A DNA stretch of 64,000 nt from Buxus sempervirens (GCA_947561395.2 OX387190.1:21446858-21510857); one strand, 5' to 3'; numbered from the stretch's first letter, positions 22,198-35,124 are shown. The notes: generated by a model from the letters alone, not told the origin. Translations and numbers: made by a program.

Positions 22198-23343
22198 GGT
22201 AGTGCCAGTTAAAGTAGTCGTCAATTGTTGATCTTTTATTGTGTTTTGTAAAATGTAATTGGTTAGCAACTGATGAATTGGAGAGTTCCGTCGGTATTTT
22301 ACTTATTGCGTTTTGACTGACAAAATGTTATTGTGTTTTGATTGATTGCATGTGAACAAAATGAATGCCATGCACGAATGGGTAACTCCCACAATCATCT
22401 CCTCTCTCTGTCAACATAAAATAAGGAATACATGACTGATTGAAGACATTATAAAACCCGAAAGGTTTTAATATATCCTTTGACCAATCCACTACAGAAT
22501 TATATAAAATTGAGACCCCTAACAAAAAATAGCACATTCATGCTAATAAAAGGATTTATATAGGAAACAAGTATCTCCAAATGAAGGTGCCAGAGACAAC
22601 AAACCTAATTTAGTTTGTAATTAATACAAAACAAATGAAGGTGCCTTAATACAAAACAAACTTGCTACTTCAAGCCATAATTAATTAGAAGCAAAAGAGT
22701 ACTTTAATACACACAAAAAAGGCATTCACACCACATTGTTTTAGACATGAAAGAAGACCACAAATCACTGCCACTCGTGGCTTCAGCCCTGTAAAAAGAA
22801 AGAAAACTGTTCAAGAAAACTATTCAAGTCGTGTGCTAGAATCCAAGTTTCTATGCATACTGGATTTCAGAACAACAATTGTACCAAAAAGAAAAGTATG
22901 CACAATGATTTAACACCAAAAAAAACAAACCTTTTGTCAAGCTATTTGTGTATATTCTTAAGCCGTGGAAGTCAAGGAAATTTAGCAACAATTTTAGCCA
23001 TGTTCTATGGAACAAAAAATTGTTTGAAACCACCAATAAAAACAATAGTAAATTAATTACAAGGACACTTTTGAAACCACGAATAAAAACAAACATTTCA
23101 CATTGCATAAACTTGTGAAGTCTAAAATATTAATCAAGAGAATACTAGTAAATCCACCCAAGCACTAGTTGCAACAAGGACAGAGAATCCCAAAACAACC
23201 TGTAGTGTAGAGAAAATGAAATTTGGGTGTCATTGCATGCATTATTAGTTTCAGAACTACAAGTTTCTTAATAAGAGCACTAGAAAGCAACTAAAGACCA
23301 TAAAAATATCATACAAAGCAATGAGGTTTTTCTTGCCAGCCAA
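22198..23343. other. Non-coding AT-rich DNA, 3' side of the MULE
   Basis: No convincing gene. The sequence is AT-rich and probably belongs to the 3' non-coding part of the minus-strand MULE. I could not recognise a terminal inverted repeat. Confidence 0.5.
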
Positions 23344-25797
23344 TCAATTATCTATCCTCTGTGTATTCCCATAAGTAGAAGCTTTGCTTTTAGCCTTTGT
23401 GGGCCCACGCTGGCAAGTCCATCTATTATGGCCGAAACCACCACATATACAACAACGTAGGGTACTTGATCTTTGAATTTGGCTTCCATCCCTTGGTTCA
23501 TCTATCTCTTTCCTTCTATTTTTCCTAGGTCTTCTAGTTAGGCGACGAAGTCTTGGGGGCATTAAAGTGTCCGTATCAACTATTGGCCATGTCCTTTCAT
23601 TAGGAACAGGATGAATAATTTTGCCATATGCCCTCAAGTATGCCTCAACTGTGTAGTAAGGATCACAATGGTCTTCTGGATTATCCCTTTGATGTACCAT
23701 GCATTGAATTGCATGCTTACACGGTATCCCATACAAATCCCATACTAGGCATGCACATGTGCTTCCACCCATCTTTACAGTGTATCTGCCAGTGCTGTCA
23801 ACAACCTCATATTCGTCCCCACCAGCGAATAATATACTACAACTCCTAGATGCCTTTTTCCTTGCTTCCAATGTTGCACAAACACTTGGAGGTACTAATG
23901 TAGTAAAGTATATGCAGTTTGATGCCTTTTTTTGATCTTCACCATCCACCTTGTCCTTATACCATCCAATAAAGCTAGAATAGGCTTCTCCGTTAGATCT
24001 CCAAGCCATTGATTAAAAGACTGACAAATTGTTTGTTACGTGATCATTTCTCACACGGTTATCAAATGCATGCCGTGACCAAGTCTCCACGGGGATCTCC
24101 TTCAGCCAATTATATACAGCAAGTGATGCATTCTTCATCCGCTCCATTGCATCATTAAAATCATACACATTGTATGCTCTGACTGCTGCCCAAAACAAAT
24201 TCTTAAGCAACAGCCCCTTATGAAGTGTTTTGAAGTTACTATACATATGCCTTGCATAGTAACGTTGATTAACATGGGGTAGCACTTCTCCAATTGCCTT
24301 GATTATACCGTACATGCAAACAATAAATTAATGTTGAGTACATGGCAACATTTTAGCTATAAACAATGTACAAAGTAGTAGTTACCTTTTGTATGTCAGT
24401 AATAAGTGTCCATGGTCGATCCACTACACCAAGGACGGCATAGAGGTTCTGCAGGAAAAAGGACCAACTATCATATGTTTCTGCTTCCACCATTGCAAAT
24501 GCAACAGGAAACAAACCTCCGTTGCCATCCAAAGCAATTGCAGCTAATAACACACCGTCATATGAACCCTTCAAATGACAACCGTCTAATCCAATGAAGG
24601 GTCGACACCCATGAAGAAACCCTAACCTCATTGTTGCAAAGCTAATGAATATCCTCTTGAACATGGGAGCTGAAGATACATCAAGCCTCTTTGCCTCAAT
24701 CTTTACCAAACTCCTAGGGTTGGTAGCTCTAATGATCTCAGCATATCTCCATACAAGCCCATATGATAGTCCATGACTTCCTTCTACTACCTCAATGGCT
24801 TTCCTCGTTGCTCTCCTCAACTGCATATCACTAGGCTCAATACCAAACTTACTTTGGACCATCTCTCTAATTGTTGAAATTTGAACCTTCGGATTTGCAC
24901 GCACTTGTGGGAGAATCTTTTTTGATGTCCATCTAGAGTTAGCTTCAAAATTATTGTGGACACGTGTGCAAGTGTGTTATGGCTGAAAAGTCTTGATCAT
25001 GTACGTGGTCCCATCAGGTTTCATGGCAATCTCCATGTGCAACCCTAAACTGCACACCCAGCTATAACCCTTTGCTTTTCATTCTTAATCGTCTTCAAAT
25101 TAAAACCCTCCCTGATTGCAAATTCTGCCAGTGCTTGTTTAAATTCATGGATGTTACTAAATTGCATACCTCTTTGAAATTTGGGGTCATCCATTCCATG
25201 TTTGGCATCAAATTCAATGCCATCACTTCCATTGTCCTCATTAGAATCCCATGGGCTTTGGTAATCAGGATCAAACTCACAATTTGATAGATGATCACCT
25301 CCTCCTTCTTCACTGTCCTCAACTACATCAGCCTGGGGTGACGGAACCACCTCATCTTCGTCACTTTCTTCTTCTTCTCCTTCTTCATTATCACTGATTA
25401 AAATGTATTCATTTATCCAATCCTCATCTTCTGTTGATTTTGCTGCTTCTACACCTCCTCCTTGCTCATCCCTAGATCTAGTGCCAGTGAATCCCGAGGA
25501 TGTTGCATTATCACATTGCATCTGTGATAGCAAGACTATCTCTTATTCAATTACTTCTACGTATATTTCCTTCAATCCTCTATATAGTGAAAACATGTGC
25601 ATGAGAGCGGCATCACCATCAACAACACTAAAATTCCGGGTGCTAGGTATTCGGTATTTAATGGTTATGGCATTTCTTGGACGAACACCAACTAGTTCCA
25701 CTACATTGTTTGTTAAATCAATGAAACTATACCTATCCTCATCCACACAATCAATGTGCTCGAACCCCTTTAAGTGATGAACTGCAATTGTATACAT
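23344..25797 (-). pseudogene. mudrA-like: Mutator-like (MuDR/MURA) transposase remnant
   Basis: Read on the minus strand. 25797-25045 holds an N-terminal part, an acidic linker (ISDNEEGEEEESDEDE) and a MuDR-type DNA-binding segment (FQRGMQFSNIHEFKQALAEFA). 24904-24384 carries the MULE transposase core with catalytic-type DGCHLKG and TDIQK, followed by a likely GTAACT intron donor. 24315-24013 continues the core (IKAIGEVLPHVNQRYYARH). From 24009 there is a SWIM zinc finger (CACLVWDLYGIPCKHAIQCM) and a C-terminal CCHC knuckle (CGGFGHNRWTC). Several in-frame stops and an apparent deletion where DHVTNNLSVF should continue into the third catalytic region make it dead. Confidence 0.85.
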
Positions 25798-27100
25798 CTT
25801 CTATGCTGTACCTAAATGATTTAAAATATATAATTTACAAACTGACAAATTAACGTACATGTGGAAAGCAATACAACCAATGCTTAAGCTCATATATAGG
25901 TGAGAAAAAACAATGCTTTTAAGCATAAGGTAAATATTGCCATATATAATGAAGGAGGTCTAACTCACTAGGTAAACTGCAGTGCCAAACAATCAAGGAT
26001 AGCTCCTCCAATGGAAAAAGCTAGACAAATAAAAAATAAAACAATCAATTTTACCACTGAGTAGATAACTAATAGGTTTCCAATTACAGGACCTATCTTG
26101 TCCTTTTATACAAAGATTGAAATTCTCAGAAATATTAGAAGGAAGTTTTCAAAGGTTCATCTACCAGAAATAAATATCAGTAGCTTGTGAACATTCTCAT
26201 AAATAAATATCAGTAGCAGTTGCAGGATCATCTACCAAAACATGTGTCAATAAAAGGTTTACACACACAACTCTTCCATTCCACGAAGCTTGTGATCATC
26301 ACATGATCAATATATGTGACTTCCTATGTCTAGAATAGGAGAGCCCTCTAAAAATAAACAGATGTACAAATGTTTCATTGCAAATTTTGGGATATCCGTC
26401 TTCTAATGTAAAATTGTTGGAGGTTTCAAGAGGGTGTGCCTAACTGATGTGGAGAACAGTTATTTGGGCGCATATAATATACCCCAATTAACTGTGGACA
26501 GACTTGCACCCTCAATAGTTCATGGATTAAGTATTTCAATAAAAACATCAAAATATAAAGTAGAGAAAATGTGCTGTGCAAGTTTCCATCTCACTTAAAC
26601 ACGTGATAATCAACCATCCAAAGTGAAATACCAAAAGCCATTAGATCAAATCTACAGCTTTTGTCATTTGGACCGAACAAAAAAATGCTGCATAAAAGAA
26701 CTTTGATTAGCCGCCATTCTTAAGGAGGAAACCCTAGCTTCAAATCTTAAGGACGAAATTGAAGAATGACGAATGACTTACCAGAAATTCCAAGTCGTGT
26801 TGGTTTCGTCTCCCCTCACCGGTAAGTCATCTCCACTCACCGGGTGACTGCTAAGAGAGGAGGAAGAAGGGTTCGTCGAAAGGGGGAGGAATGGGGGTTC
26901 TGTGAGAGAAAGGAAAGGGGCGGGCAACTGTTAAGAAAGGAGGAGTAGTTTGGTCTTTAAAAAATTAACACTTAACACCGTTGCTCGCCAACTGACGGTA
27001 GGGGTCGTACGTGCCTGTTTTACAAAACTCAGGAGTTATAAGTGATCATTTCTAAACCTCAGGGGATGTTGCTGTAAAAAACCCTAAAAAATACTTGATT
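25798..27100. other. Upstream region of the MULE, no gene
   Basis: AT-rich sequence with a G-rich leader-like part at 26700-26940. The stretch 26955-27090 (ending CCTCAGGGGATGTTGCTGTAAA) resembles a transposon terminal region, but I found no inverted partner on the other side. Confidence 0.4.
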
Positions 27101-27813
27101 TTGACACAAGGTGAGGACGGCTGAGCTGGTTGACGTGGGGTAAAATGGGATGAAAGCACAGGACATGACCTGCTCCCCCTCTTTTGCAATTAGTCTTCAA
27201 AAGGCATTTTTTTTTTGTTGCCAATAAGACTTTTCTTGGCATGTTTTTAGCAATAGCTTAGAAAAGGTACCATTTTCAATAATTTTCCCTTAAAAATAAA
27301 TCTTTTTCTTGTATTGCCCCAACGATGGCACATCAGCAACAGTAGAACCATCCATTTTATTAAAAGATGGCATTTCATGTACAAGTTTCATAATATTCAT
27401 GCAGGGAAGTAACAGAGGAGTAAACAGAGGAATTGTTGAAAGTAACAGAGAGGATTCTACAGCTGCTCTCTGAGGGGCTTGGTTTGGAAGGAGAGGCTTT
27501 GAAGTATAGTTTGGGTGATGAGAAGATAGAGCTAGCGATTAAGATAAACTTGTACTTGCCATGCTCGTAGCCAGAACTTGCCCTTGGGGCGAATCCCATA
27601 CCGATTTGTCTGCGCTCACCATCCTTGTCCCCAACTAGATTTGATATGTAAAAATGGAACCTGGGTTGCTATTGATCATATACCAAATGCACTAATCATC
27701 CACATTGGTGATCAAATTGAGGTTGGAACAGTCCCCCTTTTTGCTTAACACCATAGAGAAGTGATTAAATTTTCAAGGAAATGCTTTGGTTGCTGATTTT
27801 CTCATATATCTGT
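27101..27813. other. Unassigned DNA
   Basis: No coding region or repeat that I can name. A 74-codon minus frame at 27375-27599 shows no recognisable family. Confidence 0.4.
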
Positions 27814-27984
27814 TGTAACATCCTGTCAGGCAGCTGTGAAGGGGTAGAGCTCACATGGAGAGCTACCAGGCATGGATGTGCATATGATTGGGATCCCACA
27901 ACACTCGGGGATGCTATAAGTAGTCTTAAGACCCCCAACTAAACAAGAGGCCTTTTAAGGAATAACACGGGACTAAATCCCCTT

Positions 27985-28058
27985 GGAACCCTGAAGTTGA
28001 GCGTGCTCGAGTGAGAGTAGTGCTAGGATGGGTGACCACTGGGAAGTTTTCTCATGTT
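27985..28058 (+). other. 5S rRNA-derived segment in Cassandra LTR 1
   Basis: GAAGTTGAGCGTGCTCGAGT followed by GAGAGTAGTGCTAGGATGGG and TGACCACTGGGAAG corresponds to the 3' half of plant 5S rRNA, including the internal pol III control region. It is a domesticated piece, not a 5S gene: the 5' half is not recognisable. Confidence 0.88.
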
Positions 28059-28390
28059 ACCTTTAAGAACAAATCCGTGAGGGCCCATTGGGCTCAGAAC
28101 AGACAATATCTTGCTGGGTATGGGTCTAGGGTGTTACAAATGGTATCAGAGCCTACCCTGACCGGAAACTGTGCGGGTCCGGCCCAACACGAGGACGCGT
28201 TGTCCCATGGAGGGGAGTATGTAACATCATGTTAGGCAGCTATGAAGGGGTAGAGATCACATGGAGAGCTACCAGGCATGGATGTGCATATAGTTGGGAT
28301 CCCACAACACTCGGGGATGCTATAAGTAATCTTAAGACCCCCAACTAAGCAAGAGGCTTTTTAAGGAATAACACGGGACTAAATCCCCTT

Positions 28391-28466
28391 GGAATCTTGA
28401 AGTTAAGCGTGCTCGAGTGAGAGCAGTGCTAGGATGCGTGACCACTGGGAATTTTTCTTGTGTTAC
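28391..28466 (+). other. 5S rRNA-derived segment in Cassandra LTR 2
   Basis: Same block as in LTR 1, with GTTAAGCGTGCTCGAGTGAG and AGGATGCGTGACCACTGGGA. Confidence 0.88.
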
Positions 28467-28724
28467 CTTTGAGAACAAATCCGTGAAGGCCCATTGGGCT
28501 CAGAGCGGACAATATATTGCTGGGTATGGGTCCCGGGTGTTACAAATATGTGTCATCCTGGCTGTCTGAGTGGGTGGGTGAATGGGTAATCTCACTAGGC
28601 GAGCTACCAGGCGAGGATGTGCATATGGTTGGGATCCCACAACGCTCGGGGATGCTATAAGTAGTCTTGAGATCCCCTATTAAGCAAGAGGCCTTTTAAG
28701 CCATAACACGAGACTAAATCCCCT

Positions 28725-28800
28725 TGGAACCTTCAAGTTAAGCGTGCTCGAGTGAGAGTAGTGCTAGGGTGGGTGACCACTGGGAAGTTTTCTCGTTTTA
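28725..28800 (+). other. 5S rRNA-derived segment in Cassandra LTR 3
   Basis: Same block as in LTRs 1 and 2, with AGTTAAGCGTGCTCGAGTGA and GGGTGGGTGACCACTGGGAA. Confidence 0.88.
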
Positions 28801-28880
28801 TCCCTTGAGAACAAATCCGTGAAGGCCCATTGGGCCCAGAGCGGACAATATCTTGCTGGGTATGGGTCCGGGACATTACA

Positions 28881-29612
28881 TCTGTCCTGTGTGTATTAGA
28901 CAAATTCAAATGTTGAAGACAATAAGCTATAATCTGACTCATTTGGAAGCATGAAATCATCTGAAAATACATATAAGGCAACATGAAAATTACTTAACAT
29001 TTGAGGACTCTGATTTGCATAGTCTTCATTAGCTTGTTTTAGTATTATCAAATTTTTGGAGAAAGTCACAGTTATCTGCTTATCTTCTTGTCATTACAGT
29101 GCTACAATTTAACAAAATTTCACTTTTAGTTACTGGGCAATGGGAAGTACAAGAGTGTTCTACACAGAAGCTTGGTGAACAAAGAACAAATGCAGATGTC
29201 ATAGGCTGTGTTCTGTGGACCACCACATGATGCCTTAATGGGGCCTCTTCCAAAGTTAGTGAATGATCATAACCCATCCAGATATGCAACCAAGACATAT
29301 GAAGAGTCCTAGTACAGAAAGTTCAACAAGCTACCACAGTAAAGGAAGTCAATGAAGAATCGGGAAGGTCCAAGCCTAGGTTATTGATATTCATATGGCT
29401 TGAGTAGGTTTGTGCATTTCTGTTTATTAATTTGATTAAGTGTGCTTATAAGAATCCAAGTAATGATAATCAAGTTCAACCTTGACTTGGAAGTATTTTT
29501 TTTCTTTTTTAGATTTTCAGCACAAATAAACACTATATGCCATTGGTTGATGTGCAATCGCATGATCAACTCTGTGTGTATGTAGCTACACACAACACAC
29601 ATGCAAACATAC

Positions 29613-29677
<65 letters not shown>

Positions 29678-30230
29678 ATTTTGTAGATAACACATATTTG
29701 TGCTATTTAAAGGATTTTGATGATGATGATGACATTGATGGTATTAAACCAACTAAAACAGAAGGCATAATTCCAGGCATGGCAATGGTGAACCAGAAGT
29801 TTGTTGATGCTTCAACCATTCAATTGAACTGATTGTTTAGAGAAGCACCTGAAGTCAATATTTGAATGGCTTTCTTGATGCAATTGTTGCTTAAAATAAA
29901 AATAAAAGGAGGGGCAACACAGGGGATACTAGAATCTAAACCTTAGAATGGACGATTAAAAGCTGAATAATTCCTAAGATATCTACTTTGGTTGAGAACA
30001 ATGTCATTCATCCTTGACGTCAACTTTTAGCTTTTATCCAAAAAATAAAAAGGAGCAAGCAGATTTACAACCAAATCTTTCAATAGGTCTTAAAGATGCG
30101 ACACCAAGTAATGAATCTTGGTACCCTCTGGCAACTCCTTTAGAGCCCCTATACAATCACATAATGCAGTTTAGACAGAATGCATGTATAAAATGACATG
30201 ATAAAACTCTCAAATGCATATACATATTGA
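28881..30230. other. Unassigned DNA
   Basis: No gene recognised. It contains the AG microsatellite at 29615-29674 and only short reading frames without family features. Confidence 0.5.
29615..29674. repeat. (AG)30 microsatellite
   Basis: Sixty bases of perfect AG dinucleotide repeat, preceded by a short CA-rich stretch. Confidence 0.97.
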
Positions 30231-31516
30231 TGTAACGAGTATTTTACTAATGAAAAACGCTGTATAGAAGCCAGGTGCATGAACTCCGGTCGGCCTTGGA
30301 GTACTACCTTGGGCTGGAAACCTGTTGTGGCGAGATGTAAGAAAGAGAGGCATGGGAACCTGTTTACACCCTGCATAGACTGGAAAAATCTATATGGCCT
30401 AATTCAACTAGATAGGCCACGTCAGCATCCACATGGGCCAGACACTTAGCTGAAGCCACGTAAGCACATATGACAACCGTGTTCTTATGTTTAAGGGATG
30501 ATGTCACCGTCAACATTGGATTGATCGCCGAAACCATGTGGATGGGCAACAATGGACGAGGAAGTTATTGGTTTACGATTGTGGTGAAGAGGTTATCTCA
30601 CATGGATAAGAAGAAACCGATGAATAACTTCTAGAACAGACACAGAATTTGTGCAAACGTGGGTCGGTAGCAACTGTTAGAATTCCGCTATAGAAGGCAT
30701 AGTCTCGAAGAGCTCGAGGACAACCTCTACTCAACACCAACCGGTTATTATGATTATTACTCGATCATCCGTGATCACTATCCAGTCTCCTACACCCAAA
30801 CTGTAGCAAGAAAGGATAATCTAGGACCCCTCTCACTGCTCATTGTCACAGTGACACTTCAGGCTACTATTTATTCCAGTTGAAGTAAAGACCCTGCCAT
30901 TGGCAAGAAGGTAGCGGCTGCCCTTGACTCTTGGTCCTGTACTCCGATTATGGCTACAGGGTTATGAGCAACCAGTCCTGAAACCATCTTTGGTCAAACA
31001 AGGTGATATCCGAAACATTTGCTAAGTAGTACTCCTGGGTGAACCCCCCCCCCCCCCCCCCCCGAATTGACTTTGTTAGCAGTCGCCCCTACCTCATTCC
31101 CTTATACTCCAAACACGGCTATAAGGTCAGGAGAGGCCGGTCCTGCCGACCCAGTTGATTTTCTTTTGGTTTTATTTCCTTTTGAGTTACTTGAGGATTT
31201 GTTGTAATCAACGGTCGAATTTCTGACGACTGATATTTGAATAAAGTACTTTCCTTCTTATCGTTTACTGCTGCTTTCAAACACAAATAAGAACCCAAAC
31301 GAAGACCGAACCCCTTGTCTTCATTCTATCGTCTGATCAGTTTTATTACAGGTGACTTGCAGTACGACTAGACCGACACCGGTTTAGATCCGGAACAGGT
31401 GCCCGGGGGTTAGGATTCGGTCTGAATCATCGTATCAAAAGATACTGGCACGCTCGCACGGAGACACATCATCCCCATGGCCACGTGTCACGCCTAGACC
31501 AATTTGGGACCAACAT
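30231..31516 (+). repeat. Putative 5' LTR of E2
   Basis: It lies directly upstream of a primer site, begins TGTAACGAGT and has polyadenylation-like AATAAAG near 31240. Without the 3' partner in the window its borders cannot be verified. It contains a C20 run at 31044-31063. Confidence 0.4.
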
Positions 31517-31523
31517 CCTTTTT

Positions 31524-31540
31524 TGGCACGCCTGGTGGGA
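31524..31540 (+). other. Primer-binding site of E2
   Basis: TGGCACGCCTGGTGGGA begins with TGG and resembles the tRNA-Arg-type sites of Tat elements such as RIRE2. It lies 41 bp before the gag start codon. Confidence 0.65.
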
Positions 31541-31564
31541 GCCATAGTATTTGAAAGAGCCATA

Positions 31565-32429
31565 ATGGTCAGGAGGAGTACTCGGCATGCTGACAATATG
31601 ATGCTAGAGAAACTTGTCGAACCATAGGTAAATCCTACCCTTGTACTAGAAATTCCAGCTGAAGGACCTTCAAATCCGCAACCAGAACCTAATGAACACC
31701 TTATCCAGGCCATACAAGGTCTCAGCCAACAAATGGCAGGGTTTGGCCAAGGACTTAATAAGCTGTCCATCGATAACAGTAGAATTTTAGTTGCATTACA
31801 TGAGGGATTTTCAACAATAGCCAGACCGGCCTTGGTGGCTGATGGGCTAATCGGCCGCATTCGGCTCAAATGCCCAAGGAAGACCAATTATTATGGAACA
31901 ACCACCACCCGAAAACCCGGGGGCAATGGAAGGAATCGGATGTCAAGCAATAATGCTGTTGGAATAGAAATTCCTCTTGCTGTCCCAGCTCCTGTTAATG
32001 CGCCTCCTCCAGAGGTACACTTAGGGGGGCAATGGGAAATGCATGAAAATCATAGGGAAGAGATGGGCCTGAGAAATATGGCAATGAATTGAAACTACAT
32101 CCAAAACTTAGTTTATGAAATAGTCGGAGATTCCTATCACCGACGGATGACAAGGCCGGTCTACTGGAAACCATACCCGGCTTGGATAGACCACCAATTT
32201 GAGTTTCCTAGGGGATATAAAATTCCAGACTCACCCTATTCTTGGGGGAAGATCAACAGTCCACTATAGAGCACATGGCCGTTTCACGGTACAATGAGGG
32301 GAGGCTTTCGGCAATGACTTCCTTAAATTACGATTGTTTGGGAATTCATTAACCGGACAAGCCTTTACTTAGTACATCACATTACCAGCTCATTCCGTTC
32401 TAAATTGGGCAATGATGGAGGAAAAATTC
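31565..32429 (+). pseudogene. gag: E2 gag, N-terminal part
   Basis: It starts MVRRSTRHADN and has an in-frame TAG at 31625-31627. It continues in frame through ALIQ-type helical sequence (IQGLSQQMAGFGQGLNKL) to another stop at about 32090, then degenerates by frameshifts. The next gag piece starts after the solo LTR at 35125. Old and non-functional. Confidence 0.75.
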
Positions 32430-35124
32430 TGTAAGCACCTTATTTTTGCACCCCTGGAATTGCTGAAAATGAAAACCCTGGCAAAAAGTCAAACCCCGAG
32501 GGGACAAAAGTTGAATTTTTGATTAAGTGATATTTGACCACCTTGCTTTATATCATTGGATATAGAATCTCGACACGATTCCAACGCAACTGAGTTTGCA
32601 GGAATCGGAGTCCGGATGAAGGTTCTGCGGGCGGTCAAACTTGGGCGAAGTCAAAAGTTGACTTTCTGCTAAAATCCGATCCAGGTGCTTGCCCCCATGC
32701 CATTGGATAGAGGGCTCCGATACGATTCTAACGCAACTGAGTTTGCCCAGATCGGATCCCGGATGAGGAAAATATGAGCTGACAAAATTCCCGAGCAGCA
32801 AAATCGGCAAATTGCGCATGTGGCAGAGAGCTGCACACGTGGCAAGTTGCGCAGGAAAATATCTCAGGGATCAAATCCATAAATATCCAAACATTCAAAA
32901 TATCCCAGGGACTAAATCTATAAAAATCCAAGAATATCGGATTAAATTGAAAATAACCAGGGACTAAATCCGAAAATTCGGATTTTCCGACCAAACGAGC
33001 GGCCGCATTAATGGTTTTTTAATCATTCGGTCGCTCGCGCAAACGTAGCAGGGGGTATGCGCTCACCTTGAGGTGGGCGCCAAACTCGGCGGATACCCTC
33101 TGTCCTCTTCTATAAAAGCCGCACAAGGTTTCATTTACAAGGGTTGGAAAAATTTTGGTTGGAGATTTTTTTTCTTGGGTTGGGCATTTTCTGGGTTCGG
33201 GATTTTGAAGGAAAAGACCAGACACACAAGCCCCCCTCCCTTCCTCTTCTTCCTTGTCAAATCCGAAGGTCGTGCTCTTGGTGTGGGAAGAAGGAGGCTC
33301 CGGCTGCAGCTCATGAGCTCCAGGGAACCATCCGGCCTGTTCTACAAAGGTTCGGAGCCAAGGTGAGATCACTCTCTGTTATTGTTTTAACATATAAAAA
33401 TCGAGCATGTTTTCCATCTCAGCAAGTTATTTTATGTTCTGGTTTGATTGATTCGAAGGGGGAGCATGTTCCCCCATGAATTCTCCATCCCTCTTGTACC
33501 CCATGTAAACCCCCTTCTCTTCCCCTTCTTCGAATGTTCGTATGGTTTTCTTCAGTTCCAGAAGCACACACACGCACCTGAGTCTGAAATAATCTTATCA
33601 TAGGGTATTTAGCTTGGTCTGCCAGCATGTTTAGGTTTGTTTTAGGTTAATTTCAGGTATGTTCAGGTGTCTCTTGGGAGTCTGGGGAGCACCTGGGGGG
33701 GGGGGGGGGGGGGGGGGCTTACAGAGCCTAAAAAAACGAGTTACAGAGCTTAAAAATTAGCTAAAAAATGGAGTTTGAAAAAACCCGAGAGCATCGAGTG
33801 TCCGCCGAGCTCGCGCGAATCTCGCGTGAAGCTCGCGCGAGGCTCGCGCTCAGTTCGCGCGAACCTCGTGCCCACTTCATTTTTTGTGTTTTTTCGCTGT
33901 TTTCGGTCCGCCCATTTCGCGCCGACCTCGCGCCTACTACCTGAGGTCAGCGCCTACCCCTAAAACATGTCGAATTGATATATTTTTGAAAAATCCCAAA
34001 AATGCCCTTTCCTGTACCGCGGAGGGCCCCCGGGTACCTCCCCTTGGACCCAGCACAATGAGCCAGTTTCTTTTCTGACAGAGTGTCCATCTTGTGTTTT
34101 TTCTATGATTATTGCTAGATGTGAATGCCATTTCCGAACCGGATAAACCAATAGGGTTTCTGGGTCACCCGGAAACCCAATATGGGACTTGGACCCTTGG
34201 TCCAACTTGGTTTCCAGTGGGCCTTCCAACGGAGCCCACCAAGCCCGACCAATTCATTTTGCTTAACTAAGATAATAAAAGATTTGAGTGGGCCAGACCA
34301 CTTGAGGCCCACCCAAGCCCTAATTGGGCCATGCATGATTAAAGTATGATGTGGTTTGGCCGAGACCACGGGTAGGGCCTATCGGGCCCACTAAGCCCAC
34401 GAACCCAACCAACTTAGGGTTTCAAAAACCCCAACTCAGGAAGTCTCGGGTTTTCAAGCCTGAGCCCAGGTAAAAGGCCCCAAGCCCAACACTTGGCCGT
34501 TTTGGCACAGATAAGCAAGATAATCAAAACCACTTGGCAACCAACTGTGGGGCCCACCCAGGGGCCCGAAATGCAATCCGACCCACTTTGCATGGAAATC
34601 ACTAAATAATCAAACCTGAACTCTAAAATAAAATCAATTCAAAGTGAGCCAAAGTCCAAAGGGCCACACTTGGCCCACCAAGGAATATGCGGGCCACACT
34701 TGGCCCACCAAGGGATACCGTGGGCCTTCCAATGGGGCCCACACCACCAGACCCAGATCATCCTAATTAAAAAAATAAAATCAAGTAAAGGGACCCACAC
34801 CACTTTGGCGGTCCCGCCAGACTTTAATCAAATTTCATGCTGGAATAGGAATCGGGTGAGTGAGAGACCAGAATTGACTCAAACCAGGGAAACCTACGGG
34901 ACCCGTCACTTGACGGGGTGGATTGGGGTGTCTACGGACTTCCTCAGACCGCAACCGAGCCCCTACTTAGAATCTCAAAGCCGCAGACCAAAAGCCTTAG
35001 TAGAAGAACTTAGGCACCCAGGTGTCTGCCTGCACCCCATCAAGCAGTGGCGACTCCAAACAAATCCCGAGGCACGCATCGTTTTGCGTTCGCCTCGTCA
35101 TGCGACCGAATTACGGTGCACACA
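32430..35124 (+). mobile_element. Solo LTR 1 (2695 bp) inserted in E2 gag
   Basis: It begins TGTAAGCACC, followed by TTTTTGCACCCC, and ends GTGCACACA, with AATTC duplicated at 32425-32429 and 35125-35129. A TATAAAA box is at 33111-33117. It has no internal region, so it is the product of LTR-LTR recombination. It contains a CpG-dense block of repeated TCGCGCGA at about 33806-33945 and a G23 run at 33695-33717. Short frames inside it are not genes. Confidence 0.95.

Larger units (their letters stand above)
27814..28880 (+). mobile_element. Cassandra TRIM with three LTRs
   Basis: Order: LTR 27814-28138, internal 28139-28219, LTR 28220-28544, a 4-bp joint, LTR 28549-28880. Each LTR carries a 5S rRNA-derived block, the hallmark of Cassandra. 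The internal region starts with TGGTATCAGAGCC (28141-28153, initiator tRNA-Met primer site) and ends in a purine tract GGAGGGGAGTA. The whole array is flanked by TCTGT at 27809-27813 and 28881-28885. LTR 3 belongs to a slightly different subfamily (starts TGTGTCATCC). Confidence 0.92.

Noticed and set aside
27375..27599. Small minus-strand gene of 74 codons
   Set aside because: No recognisable family, no promoter or neighbour that supports it.
27985..28058. Functional 5S rRNA gene
   Set aside because: Only the 3' half with the internal control region is present, repeated in each LTR together with a tRNA-Met primer site. That is the Cassandra signature.
22198..30230. Host gene between the elements
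   Set aside because: The only protein evidence is the MULE transposase; the rest has no long exon-like frames.
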